From assembly GCA_003586115.2 (NCBI GenBank), contig QVOM02000042.1:70678101-70742100 (forward strand): a DNA stretch of 64,000 nucleotides. The letters are read 5' to 3'. The DNA comes from Salvator merianae. Lineage: Eukaryota > Chordata > Lepidosauria > Squamata > Teiidae. A model generated the notes under the pieces. The model was given only the letters and a program-made list of their open reading frames with translations. It was not told the DNA's origin and searched no databases. This document shows positions 1 through 10,930 of this stretch, in pieces. Within the stretch, counting starts at the first letter, position 1, and the number at the start of each line of letters is the position of its first letter. Made by a program: the position numbers and the translations under genes.

Positions 1-179
1 TCCCTAGAATATTGCTGCTGTTCTGTTTAACCTTTGCATTCTCACACTTGCACACTGAAGAAAAGAAGCAGTATGAATCACTTGGTTTTATCCTGGGGAG
101 GAGTGGTAGAAATTCATGCAGCTGATACCTTTAAAAAAAAAACAAAAAAAAACTGGTTTTAAAATTATATCTAAAACAA

Positions 180-757
180 AAATGCATGATAGCAACAATC
201 CAAATGTGTATGTAATGGGGCAACAAAAAAGCAAAAGTAATTCTAGGTTACATCAGGAGAACATTCTACATCTCTGGAAACAATATTCTGCTCAATTTGG
301 TGTCATATCTCATACTGAGCATTGCATCCAGTTCTGGGCCCTTAACTTTAAAAAGAATAAATTGAAACAGATTCAGTCAAAAACAATGAAGATGATCAGA
401 GAACAGAACTGCAATCCTAAAAAGCGGCACTGAGAAACTTGAGAAATAAACTGAGTGAGACATATAATAGTCTTCTTCAGAGACTGAAATAATTTGTTGG
501 AGAAGGCATGTGTGACCTGTTCTCTGTCTTTCTTGGATGCAGGACATGCAACAAAGACTTGAGTTACACAATGCAGTTCATCAGTGGAACCAATTACGTA
601 GAGAGGTGATGACCTCTTCCACACTGGACAACTACACGTGAAGTCTGGATAATTATCTGTTGGAGATGCTCTGATTTGGATTCCTGGCATGAAGCAGGAG
701 ATTGATTTGAGTTAATGACCCAAATGGCCTCTTCCAACTTTATGACTCTATGATATG
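180..757 (+). mobile_element. CR1 LINE 3' end, decayed
   Basis: This is the last part of a CR1 non-LTR retrotransposon. The order of landmarks matches CR1 3' regions: a segment meaning roughly 'gcatccagttctgggccc' near 325-342, a block with 'aatgaagatgatca' near 384, then the terminal block 'catgaagcaggagattga' followed by 'ggcctcttccaacttt' and a decayed octamer tail (tatgactctatgat) near 741-755. Reading frames are broken throughout, so it is 5'-truncated and inactive. The left boundary is uncertain because an A-rich stretch (130-155) precedes it. Confidence 0.75.
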
Positions 758-1495
758 CTGATGTTTTATTTTAACCTTTAAACGGTTTAAGCTTTAACCT
801 GAACCAAAGACACAGTAATACTACGGCAATATATCTAACTTCATTTAACCACATTCTTCTCATTATCTTTGATAAGATTTCACCAGCAAAACACATGGCA
901 GAAGAAATTAAAGCTCCACATTCCCCTAAGGGATGGAGTGGGAGGATTTAATTGCATGAGAGCTGGAAGTTGCTTACATGCAAAGTGCAGCCTAGAACAT
1001 GAGTGGATAAAAACAACAGGCCTCTGGAACTGCTCATACTTATTTTAGCTCTCTTTTGATTTATTACTGTTGTTATTATTTTTTAAAAGATAATTGAGGC
1101 TGTGTCTCCACTTACCAGTTCTGAGTGGGTTGAAGAAGATGCCCAATGCCTCCCGTCTTCATTTTTGCCAACAGTTCATGCCTCACAGCAGCTACATCAG
1201 CCACTTTTTCTATGTGATTGCTGGCAGAGGCACCTCCTTTGCAAGACATTTTCTCCTGCCCTGCTCAGAGGCAATATTCCACAGCACCTCTTCACTCCAA
1301 GATGGAGATAAGGAATGGTGCCTCCCCACCCAAGCCACTTCCCCCTGAAAGTGGAGATGTGGCCTGATTTAAATTTATTTCTTTGTTTAGGGCAAGTCCA
1401 CAATGCCACAATAACTGCCTGAGGTTGAGTATAATAAGAATTTATTCCAACTGGTGTCACTGTTGTGTAAACAACTAATTGCTTCACAGCCATCT
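758..1495. other. no recognisable feature
   Basis: AT-rich sequence without a repeat family or coding signal that I can identify. Short open frames on both strands near 1094-1511 overlap each other and lack any family resemblance. Confidence 0.5.
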
Positions 1496-1497
1496 TA

Positions 1498-1660
1498 GTA
1501 GAGATGTGCAAAACATTTCAAGGTTGAAATGTTACCGCTCAAGGTGGATCATGCTGAGGGTTCTGACCTTAGTCCTTAAAATCAGGTCCTGGTGTAAATA
1601 CAAACAAAATATTCCAGTTTTGAGCTGTTTTGTCCCAAACTTTCCAAATGCCATTTTAGA
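1498..1660 (+). mobile_element. possible hAT MITE left end
   Basis: The sequence tagagatgtgcaaaacatt at 1498 resembles the terminal inverted repeat of the hAT elements at 18409 and 31304. No matching right end or 8-bp target duplication was found, so this could be a truncated copy or chance. Confidence 0.3.
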
Positions 1661-1924
1661 TTCGTTTTAACGTTCTTTTTCCTTTGCTGATTAGGTAAAA
1701 ACTTTCAGCACTTAAGTTTTTGAGTCCCTTTGGTATCTAGGCTTTCAACTGTGTCTTATACTGAGTATTTTAAAAAAAAATCAAACAAGTTATCAGTTCT
1801 TTCAGGGGTTGGGCATTATGTAACCTACATTGTTCCTATCATTTAACCTACTCAGGTGCCACCAGTGGCTACCACTGTTAATCCAGCAACACAAAACAGG
1901 TTCTCCATGTTACCCTAATAGCTG

Positions 1925-2495
1925 AGACAAAATGGCCACCTGCACTGCGATACTGGTAGATTTGTTTTGTTTTGTTTTTTTCCAGATCTACTGGCATTCC
2001 AGGGGTGGGAAGACTGACCCAGGGAAGCATGTAGAAGGGTGTACACCTCACCGTTCCAGTCTAACAGTGGGACACATTTTGGCCCTTTCTGCACTTGGAC
2101 TTATTCCAGATTATATCTCAGCATAGGGACCTGCCATCTGCATGCTAGTGCAGACTATGGTAGGCCCTGAGCAAAACCTTTCATAGTTTGCACTAGCATG
2201 TGGATAGCAGGTTCCTACTCTGGGATATAGTCCATAATAAGCCCAAGTGCAGAAAGGGCCTTTGACTGCACACCAAATTGTACCATCAAAATTTATCTCC
2301 AGGGAGAACTGAGGCTAGGAACTTTAGACCCTAGTGCTTGTTGAACCCAGAAGCAGCCAGTGTGGGGCAATGTACCAAGACAACCTTCCTAATGTAGAAG
2401 GCATATCTCATATTTTGGAGCTATTCCTACCACCAGAATGGATTCAGACTGGGCTGATCCTGCCGGACCGGTCCTATAAGGTAAGTGCCTCACTA
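1925..2495 (+). mobile_element. Family B DNA transposon copy, interrupted by a MITE
   Basis: It matches the B copy at 37374-37838 block by block: 'cagatctactg(g/a)cattccaggg', the 'gttccagt(c/t)taacag' block, 'gacacattt', 'gcacaccaaattg' and the 'ccagaatgg' block. The body is split at 2081-2260 by a palindromic element. The right end carries aaggtaagtgc at 2478, the usual B terminus. The left end is not resolved and may lie nearer 1845. Confidence 0.6.
2081..2260. mobile_element. 180-bp palindromic MITE, B-type ends, TTT target duplication
   Basis: Two arms of about 84 bp are inverted copies of each other; both outer ends read ggccctttctgcactt outward-in. It is flanked by TTT at 2078-2080 and 2261-2263. 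Removing the element and one TTT rejoins 'gacacattttgactgcacac', which lines up with 'gacacatttcagcagcacat' in the uninterrupted B copy at 37.5 kb. The insertion is therefore real and its target duplication is 3 bp. Confidence 0.8.
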
Positions 2496-3287
2496 TGAGT
2501 CTAGCTGTCATTTCCTGGTTAAGAATAATATTTCATGTTTTCTCCCATAATCCATAGTATTAAATTTTGAACACTGGAGATTTCACATTTGTATTATTTT
2601 TCTGTTTTATTTTGGTTGTGGGGTCTACTTGCCTACACTGCACTCACAGAGGCAAGTTGTCAGTGCATGGTGATGCAGAATGGTGGGGGGTCATTCTTAG
2701 GGCATGTCCACCTTGCAGAACCAGACATGTGTAGCATGATCCAGACTAGGTGGTGCCAGATAACATTTTTAGCAATGGAATTGAAACTGAGGGCAGAATT
2801 CATCTTGTTTACTAGAAGACATGGTGAATATAGTTACCTCCCTACCTTGATCCAGCAACTCAATTCTTCAACATTGTTTCCTGCCAAAAACCTCTTTTGT
2901 TAAAAGTTATTTTTGCCACAAGATAACTTAATCCAATTAGGTTGCAAGAGGAAGATCTGCTAGTACAGGACAATGATCTTGCCTTAAGGACTTGTGAGCT
3001 GCAAGAAAATGCTAATGTCTACTCAAACTGATAGCTGATTTAATCACCCCAGTTGTTAACCTGTTCTGGAAAATGTGAATGCTTAGAAATCTTTTTTTTA
3101 ACCCTTGCTTCCTCCCAAACATCTGACCCCATAGTTGGGAGAGTATATCAGCAAGCATCCTTTTCCATTCAGTTTCTTTCAGCTCCACCAAAGTCCATTG
3201 ACTTTGACTGCTCCAAACATCCACTCCATCACTGGTCTGGTCTTTTCTCCTAAGTCCACTCCATCCTTACTTCAAAAGCTAAACTGT
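2496..3287. other. no recognisable feature
   Basis: Unassigned sequence. A phrase near 2705-2750 (cttgcagaacc, then atccagactagg) faintly recalls family B, but not enough to call. Confidence 0.4.
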
Positions 3288-3930
3288 GGACCTGTTCACA
3301 CTTATGACAGTATCATGGTCTAACTAGCACAGTTTGGGCCAGTCGGGTTCAGGTATGAAGAGGGGTCTTTGCACCTGTCAGCGCTGGAACACTCCGCAAG
3401 CCGAGCAGCACTGGACGCAGTGCGAATGGGAGCACACTAATTCAGTAGCTGTGTTCGAACCCAGAGGGTCTGTGTTCGAACCCAGAGGGTCTGTGTTCGA
3501 ACCCAGAGGGTCTGTGTTCGAACCCAGAGGGTCTGTGTTCGAACCCAGAGGGTCTGTGTTCGAACCCAGAAAGTCTGTGTTCGAACCCAGAAGGTCTGTG
3601 CTTGAACCTGTGTCTGAAAAGGCCACCAGGGTCTGGACCCCAAGATCCAAACCGGGGTGCAAACCGCAGACTGCGCCTGCGAGGCCCTGTTGGCCCCGCC
3701 CCATCACCATTTTGAACCCAGAAATGGTGCAAACGCACCTTCCCTGATCCTCATCTGATCGCACAGGTCAGATTGGAGACTACAATTTAGTTGACCACAG
3801 CTGTTTGGATTCAGGTAAGCATCAGGTGGGCTTCAGTAGCTTTTGGGTCAGCTGGGGCTGTTCACAAGAGCGAATCCTGCATTCTAGCTAGCATCCTGAA
3901 ATGTACCACTCACTATGTGCGAACAGGCCC
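3288..3930. mobile_element. Family A DNA transposon copy carrying a minisatellite
   Basis: Left end ggacctgttcacactt and right end gtgcgaacaggccc form a terminal inverted repeat. The interior near 3751-3781 (atcgcacaggtcagattgg) matches 10437-10455 in the CpG-rich A copy, and the right parts of both copies share 'cattctagctagc'/'cattccagctagc'. Flanking triplets TGT and TTT agree in two of three bases, so the boundaries are probable rather than proven. Contains seven 21-bp repeats. Confidence 0.65.
3449..3610 (+). repeat. 21-bp minisatellite, 7 full copies plus a decayed one
   Basis: The unit ctgtgttcgaacccagaggg(t) starts at 3449, 3470, 3491, 3512, 3533, 3554 and 3575, with a degraded eighth from 3596. 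The first five units look identical; units six and seven differ in the agaggg block. Because 21 is a multiple of 3 and the unit has no stop, it opens long meaningless frames on both strands. Confidence 0.95.
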
Positions 3931-4208
3931 TTTGGTCCTTGGCTTGCACTGGGCATCACTACCTCCTTCCTGCAAGAAGAGCTGCCGATTTCAGGAAGGC
4001 TTTTGCTGAAATCACTGCTGAAGTCGATATTTAACTGGAGGAAGAGATTTGAGCTGTCACTTCCATCTTAACTGCTGTGCAAGTTCCTGTTCAAGAGAAG
4101 ACCCTGAGATAGGTATAATCCTTCTGTCCCCTTTCCTAAGCCTGTTCTCCTCTCCTCTCACCCTCACCTTCATTTTTTACATTAAAGTTTTTGTGTTTTG
4201 ACAACACA

Positions 4209-4704
4209 GGGCCTTTTTGTACTTGCTGCCTAGTGAGTGTCTGCACACTCACACTCACTATGCAAATGTGTCTGCACTGTTCAGTGACCCATGTGATCAG
4301 AAGCAGTCTCCATCTGCTAGTTGTGGAGCAATAAATTGTGCTCTACAACTTGACTGGTAGCAGCTAGCCTGCTCCCAGTAAAGTGTATTCACATCCACTT
4401 CTGGGTGCGAATTCATGGCCACATGGCGAATTCATGGCCACATGTCATGCCACAGCTGTGGCCTGCGAGATCAGATGATCACACCTCCATGATCTGCAGT
4501 GCTACTAGTCACCATGGCAGCAGCTGGATGCTTCCCAGCCATGGTCATTGCAAGGAGCTGGACACCAGCATTTGCAGTGCAAATGCTGGTATCCTACTGG
4601 TATTCCATTCTAGAACCCCACAGTGCAGGTGATGTCCACACTGCATGGTTCATTCCACCTTAGAACAGTTATCCTGTTCTAATGTGGAAAGTGTGAAAAC
4701 ACCC
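4209..4704 (+). mobile_element. Family A DNA transposon copy, ACA target duplication
   Basis: Begins gggcctttttgtacttg and ends aagtgtgaaaacaccc, with ACA at 4206-4208 and 4705-4707. It shares long collinear similarity with copies at 22608 and 57405, including the 'acaccagcatt' block and a subterminal hairpin (ttagaacag ... ctgttctaa, 4660-4682). A local 19-bp direct duplication (gcgaattcatggccacatg) lies at about 4407-4445. CpG-poor, so older than the 10152 copy. Confidence 0.8.
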
Positions 4705-4959
4705 ACATGCTCACTTTTTATATGCCAGCAACTGGTCCTGAAGATACCCTGCTTCCTTAGTCTTTCTGGCATCTCTTTTTTCCATTGTTCTCCCTCAGCT
4801 AGTTCAGCAGGTGACTTTGTTTTAAGTATGTCTTGTGTTCCTTTTTGCATGGCTATAATTAGAAAAAAAAACCACTTTGCTTGCTACTGCTCAGTTATTT
4901 TCAAAATCTCAGTCTTCGAGTTGCCTTACTGCTTGACTGTTCACCAAACTTTGAAAATA

Positions 4960-5180
4960 TGAATACCGTTGCCTCTTGCTGTGTAATAAAGTTATTTTTC
5001 TGTATGCCTTTTATATTTTAATAAAGAAACTCTGTATTGAAATCAGCCAAGTGTTTCCTCTCCATTGGGATCAGCTCCAACCCATTATCAGTTAAATTAA
5101 ATCAGTAGTCCTTAAAAATCTTGTGTATATGTGGGAATGCTGCTGAATACACACTGTCTAGAGCAGTTCCCATAATATCA
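4960..5180 (+). repeat. Unclassified repeat E, copy 1
   Basis: Aligns with 10700-10930: both contain aaagaaact(c/t)tgtattgaaa, 'tcagccaa', 'ccattatcagttaaa', 'atgtgggaa(t/c)', and 'tctagagca(g/a)ttcccat'. An aataaag just before suggests a transcript 3' end or an LTR with polyadenylation signal, but no LTR termini or target duplication were seen. Identity unknown. Confidence 0.6.
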
Positions 5181-5224
5181 CCCAGATTATCACAGGAACT
5201 GATGCTGGAGACCCTCCTCCTTTC

Positions 5225-5335
5225 TTATCTGGACTCTGGACCAGGAATGGTCGAGGTTAGACTAAGGGGTTGTGACTTGCCCAAGGTCATCCTGTGAGAT
5301 TACATGGCCACTGCACTACGTTGAGTCTCATACAT
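5225..5335 (-). mobile_element. tRNA-SINE-like fragment
   Basis: Contains 'gtgacttgcccaaggtca' followed by 'cctgtgag', the same conserved block found in the clearer SINE at 22140-22365 and in the same orientation. Only this middle part is recognisable. Confidence 0.4.
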
Positions 5336-5340
5336 CATTC

Positions 5341-8300
5341 TTTTTCTTATAGTTATACAAATGATACCAGGAAACAATTCTTCTGTACTTTCATAACGTG
5401 AAAGTAGAGCCAATCTAAAGGAAGCAACTCTTTAATGCACCAGCTCATGCTAATTAAAAATTAGCCTGTGACACATTCCTTAAAAAGAAAATAAAAGAAT
5501 CTTTGTGTTGCTTATGATAAATATCAAGAAATGTTTATCAGGTCAGGTCAAATGTAGGAGGAACTCAGTTGCAGATGGATGTTGAGAGGTTTGCAGAGTT
5601 CCTTATAAAACTACAGTTTAGCAAACAATATACTATTACCACATCTACTTGGTATTAGTAAAGGCTGTGGCAAAAAAAAAATAAAAAAAAATGGTATCAT
5701 CTCCTCAACAAATGTTAAACGATCTTTGTCAAGTTGGCCTGACAGTATGCTGATAATCAGCCTGGTTCCAAATGAAGCAATGGAACTGTCTTTTGGGATG
5801 CACAAAAAGACTCCAGTACTTGAATTCAAAAAGTAAGATCCTACACATAAAGCTCTAGTTAGAGGCAGAGGAAAGCATGACAGCCCTCCCTTCTTTTTCA
5901 GAAGATTATGATGGGTTGAGGTAAAACCAATACAGATCCAAACATGAGATCAGCGGTCAACAATCATGCTTGGCCTAGGTCCAAACTTTAATGCCTATCC
6001 TCCAATCTTATCTGCTAGGTACGTTTAACTGACACTACTGTTTCCTCTTCCGACTTGACAGTTTTCTATAACTATTTAATTTATCAATGGTTCCATTCAT
6101 ATTTAGCTCCATCTGGGGCTTGATGGAACCACTGGTCAAAGGGATCATCTCCATGGGAAGAATCCTGGGGACAGTACCCGTGCCAGCCTTGATGGCAAAG
6201 AACAGAGAACACAACCTAAGTCAGGTCCTAAAGTTCTGGGTAAAGTGGGTAAAGTGACATAGGAGTGACATCTCAGTCTGATGCTTGCCCTCATTCCAAA
6301 CTCTCCAGAGGGACACTGTTAAAATAATTCCCCCCAGTATTTCAGGAAATCATCTCTTCCAGAGGGTGAGGTGGGAAACAACCACATCTGGCACATGGAC
6401 TTATATACATCCCACCTCCTTGTTGATCAGAGGTTAGGCACCATACAGATGCCAGCCAAGACTACCAGAGATATAATATTGAATTTTACTTGGGAGTAGC
6501 ACCTGCTGAAATAAGCTCAGCAGCCAGCTAAAGGACCCCCTCCTTTGCTTCCTGGCCCTCCAACAAAAAGCTGGGCTCACCTAGTTGACATTAGGTCCTC
6601 ATAGTGCCTTTACTATTTTTGGTAGCTCTTTGGAAAATTAGTATAAATAGTAGAACTGGCAGCAGTTGCATGTTTCTCAGCCAAATAAAAGATGTAACGG
6701 GGTCAGGCATTACTTTCTCTCCAGGGTGTGAATGTTGGGCCACTCCTCATACCTGCTGGTCATCTGATTTGCCTCCCTGCCGAATTAAACAAATAAATAA
6801 ATAAAATACAGCATTATTTAACTTCAAAAACGATGACACTGAATTTGGTAACCCTTAATAATAATAACACAAAAGGACATACGTGAAATTGAAGATTAGA
6901 AAGCTTCTTCCTCTGTGCATAAAATCTTCCTAGACAAAGAATCTCCTCATTCCCAAAGGGCTTTGGAAAAGAGCCATGCCAAACAACAAAATCTAAAGAG
7001 TCAGGATGTTTGGGCAGCCAGTGTTTAGTAACACTTTCAATTTCCTAGTAAAGCAATTCTTTAATAAAGGCAAGCTGGGGGGGGGGGGCAGGGAGAGAGA
7101 AAGAAAAATCTGGATATTGCACAATAAACAGAGGATGTTACACTAGTAGTTACACATTTGGATATGAAAACAGTCCAAAGAAATCAGCTGACCCAAAATT
7201 CTTTGGCCCGCTGAGTAGAAGCATAAACCAAAATAAACAGGTCCAGTCTACTCACAGTAACAGTTTCCCATTAATTTCATAACTAATCCATTCCAGCCAA
7301 TCCAGCAAACCCTCTAATCTTATTTTGCTAGTTTCATCAGGAAGTTACTAGGATGTGGCTTCAAGGCAGCACTTTCCCTTGTGGCAGTGACTGGCACTGA
7401 ATTGAACACATGGGTTTCCCATTAAGTTTCTATCTGTAAAAGGAAAAGTCAGATCACAATATTCCACCCATTTACTCAACATTCCATCATGCTCTGTGTG
7501 ACAGCAAAACAGAGTGCATGTTATAGTTATGCAAATGAAGCCAACGGTTCATCCAGGCATCCATAACTGGTCAGTGAACAGAAAGCAATTTTGACAAATG
7601 TCAATATTGCAAGCAGAAGTCTGAAGTGCAAAAGCATGCTTCCTTCTAATAAGACATCATTTCTTTATTATCCTGCATGTATTCCAGATATGATAGTTCC
7701 CACAAACCAGAAAGCAAAGCAGAAGGCTTCTGTTTTCCTTAGCAAGTATACAGAAGCTTTGACACTATTTCATAGTTCCCATACTTTGAGCATATTGTGG
7801 TTTTAACACTGTATTATGGTATTTTATTGCATTTTATGTAGGGTTTTTTTTTAAGTCCCTTTGAGATAGCTTTGCTTATGAAAGCCACTGGTGTGTCAAG
7901 CTGAAAGAACCACAGGATGGTGTGTCCAATCAAGTCCCAACAATACTGAGCAAATCCACAGGAAAGGTTGCATTATGTTACGGAGCATTGGTTGTGAATG
8001 GGCATAGAAAACAAAATTGTGCATAAAACTACATATATGAGAACATTTTTTTAAAAAAGAGGTGGTTAGAAAAAATTACAAGCTGATGCACAAATGGAAT
8101 GAACCAAATGTTAGATTGGAAATATGAGAAGCTTGTGAAAAATAATATTTGACAGATTCATCCATGCTTCATTTAGAACCAGTTTGGTTGCTTTCTGTGA
8201 CAGTGATGTGAAGCTCAGCCCCAGGGGTCAGGTCATGGAAGAAATTAATTTTTCACATGTTTAGTTGGACATATATACATTAGTAATTACTATTAAACTG

Positions 8301-9900
8301 GAACATTACCATTTGTAAATGTATTGACTATAAACATATAAAGTAAGGATTAAAAGCTAGTGTGGTGTAATACGGAGCATTGGTTTTCAACTCTTGAGTG
8401 ACATCATTATCTTACCATTAATCTGCTCTATAGGATCACTGCACCCCGAAACTAACATTTAGCAACAATCAAGGAGGATTAGACTTCTTGTCTAGTCTGT
8501 TCTTGAAATATGAACACCTTGGTGCTGACAGTTAAGCTACATTTACAACTGTCTACTGCCATGGAAGACATGGAAAGGTCCATATCTGTAGTCCCCTCCA
8601 GGACTGTTTACATGGCCAGCACCTCCCATCTCCTGAGTCTTGAGAGTTGCAGAACTTTTGTTCTTCAGTTTCAAAGTTTCTACCCAGCACATCTTAGAAC
8701 CAAACAGGCAATGGCCCACGTTAGCCATTTTCTGACTACCACTAAATTGAGCAAGCCAGAATTCATCCCTGGTAGGTTGCTCCTAGTGTCTACATGGTGG
8801 TAGCATGAGTGCCTAGCAATAAAATCTTTTCTTGGAGGGGTTTTAGAAGTTAACAGATGGGTCCTTTCCAAAGATGGATGACCTTGGAGACAAGCTGCAG
8901 TCCTGATATGAGTGATAACATGTGCTTGCCAGTCCCCAGGGATGTCTTAGGAATGTGGTGTGGATGCAGACTGTATTTTGTTGTTGTTGCTGTTTTCTCT
9001 TGTTAGAGCTATAGAAACTATTGTATATTAAGCTCATTGCCCTCATCAGAACCCTGGGATCTGTAGCAGACAGTGCTAGGGACCATTTGTGTCAATAGGA
9101 CTTGCTCTCAGGTCAGGATCCCATTTAAGGCAATGGCAGAGGAACTGACACCAAATTTATTCACAGCCATCCCTTCCTAGGGTCACTGACTCTGAATTTT
9201 TGACCTTGCCTGATTTTTGTTTTTGTTTTTGGGTTTGTTTGTTTGGGGGTTTTTTTGTGATCACAAGCTAATCCTATCAACAGAGAGCAGGAGGGCAGCA
9301 CTTAGACTATTGATTCATAGTGCCTTAAATGAAAAAAGTTGTTCAAGTTCCTTGTTTTTCCCACTTTATTTCATACCTAGTCCTATGGCAGGATTTTGCA
9401 CAGGTCCACCCAGAGTCCTTCAATTCATTCCAAAGTCCACTTCATCATTGTAATAGCTGAAACCAGAATGCAATACTTCAATCTGAACTTCTGACTTTCT
9501 CTGAAAAAAGCTGAACTTTGTGTTTTGGGGTTCTGGAGAGCTGTGGGTTTGCTGCATCATTAAAATCACTCTAGAGAACAGCCTCAAATTTGCTCTACTC
9601 CCTTACAGGCTTGTTGTATGACATACTGTTGCCACAAGAGGCAAGGGCTAATAATGGGTCAAGCACCTAACTGGACTTATTTGCTGTCTCACAAGGCTTA
9701 GTCCTTGGGGGCAAACAAGACTGATTAATGTACTGATATCCAAAATACTACACTTCACTTTCCCAATACTGAGATATGAGTAGTTAGCCAGAGTGCTGGT
9801 GTCTTAGGGACAGCAGAAACCTTTCCTGTATTTTTGGCTGGAGTCAGAGCTGACTCTCAGCTCCTGGTGGACAGGAAACTTTGTGCCCTTGCCATAGACA
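5341..9900. other. repeat-poor, no recognisable gene
   Basis: About 4.5 kb of AT-rich sequence without a coding signal. Small items: a G run at about 7077-7088, an (AAAT)-like run near 6787-6806, and a scrap at 8356-8386 (gctagtgtggtgtaatacgg) resembling the 5' head of the tRNA-derived SINE. A similar phrase (ttacggagcattggtt) recurs at about 7978. Confidence 0.5.
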
Positions 9901-10019
9901 CAGTTATTCTTTCCCCTCAAAACTAAGTTTTTTCCCCCTCAATACTAAGTATCTCAATTTGACAGATTCATGGAGGTCAGGTGTAACAAAGGCTACTAGA
10001 ATGGATGCAGAGGTACTGC

Positions 10020-10151
10020 CTCCAGGTTGGAAAGACAGGCAGGATGCCTGTAAAAGCCATTTGTGAGGAATCAAGAGAAGGTGAAGGTTTTGCCTTTTTA
10101 TTCTGCTTGAGAATGGCCATAAGCATTTGGTGGACCACTGTGTGAAACAGG
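10020..10151 (+). mobile_element. CR1-type 3' end, left part, interrupted
   Basis: The phrase 'atttggtggaccactgtg' then 'tgaaacagg' leads directly into the sequence that resumes at 10600. Together they spell the typical reptile CR1-like terminus ('aaacagg|atactggactagatggg'). The left limit is uncertain. Confidence 0.65.
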
Positions 10152-10599
10152 GGGCCTTTTCGCACTGAGCTCGGTAGACCGTTTCCAGTAGTTGGCTTTG
10201 TACCATCGAGCTCCGCTTCGTAACCATAGGGCTCGTTACGGAGCCAGCTTCGTAACGGCAGCTAGGCTGCCATGCCCAAAGGGCTATCCCGGGTGTGAAG
10301 CTTCGCACCCGGGTGTGAAAACTTCGCACCTGGATATGAAGCTTCATACCACGCATGCGCAGTCGCACCAGCCACACCCGGCCGCCATTTCAAACGCGGA
10401 CAGGAGTGCGAAAGCACCGTGCCCTATCTTCGCTCCATCGCGCAGGTCGGAATGAAGACAAGCTTTTACTTTTCTTGCCTTACCCAGGATCAGGTACGAA
10501 TCGGGTTGGGATTGGGTGAGGCGCATGCCCGCGGCAGTGCGAAAGCTCCATTCCAGCTAGCGCTTAAGAACAGTCTACCGCTGCAGTGCGAACAAGCCC
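10152..10599. mobile_element. Family A DNA transposon, CpG-rich copy in CR1, AGG target duplication
   Basis: Starts gggccttttcgcactgag and ends cagtgcgaacaagccc. AGG is present at 10149-10151 and 10600-10602, and the element interrupts a CR1 terminus whose expected order is restored when it is removed. I count about 36 CpG in 448 bp, far above the surroundings, which suggests a recent insertion or one protected from methylation decay. It encodes no transposase. The overlapping open frames on both strands are by-products of low stop density. Interior motifs: reiterated 'gaagcttcgcaccc' and 'catgcgcag'. Confidence 0.85.
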
Positions 10600-10658
10600 A
10601 GGATACTGGACTAGATGGGCCATGACCTGAATCAGCAAGGCTCCTCTTTTGTTCTTAG
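10600..10658 (+). mobile_element. CR1-type 3' end, right part
   Basis: Reads aggatactggactagatggg, then 'gacctgaatcagcaaggctc', then ttttgttctta. The same terminus is seen inverted at 61122-61265. Confidence 0.75.
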
Positions 10659-10699
10659 TTGAGTTGCTGCCTACCATTTTGACTAATTACCCCCAAAGT

Positions 10700-10930
10700 A
10701 AAAGTGTTTCACTATTGCTATTTTGCAACTTGTATTGCAAGAATGTATTTTCCTATGTGCCTTTTACATAAAGAAACTTTGTATTGAAATCAGCCAAATG
10801 CCTCTCCCTCCCTTGGGATTGGCTCCAAACCATTATCAGTTAAACCAAACTCTTAATCTTAAAGATCCTGCACTCATGTGGGAACACTGCTAAATACACA
10901 TCTAGAGCAATTCCCATCTAGTGCTATTAC
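10700..10930 (+). repeat. Unclassified repeat E, copy 2
   Basis: Second copy of the repeat at 4960-5180, with small indels and substitutions. Both copies lie a few hundred bases downstream of a family A element, but the sequences between do not match clearly, so a segmental duplication is not shown. Confidence 0.6.

Noticed and set aside
3449..3610. CRISPR-like regular repeat
   Set aside because: Units are contiguous with no spacers, in a vertebrate transposon.
3334..3747. 137-residue open frame with seven SVFEPRG repeats
   Set aside because: It is the translation of the 21-bp minisatellite. All frames on both strands stay open there, and the flanks are transposon sequence.
9904..10377. 157-residue minus-strand frame
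   Set aside because: Runs through the CR1 fragment and the CpG-rich A element; stop-poor by composition.
4960..10930. segmental duplication of a 5.7 kb unit including A and E
   Set aside because: A copies at 4209 and 10152 belong to different subtypes and the sequence between A and E does not align.
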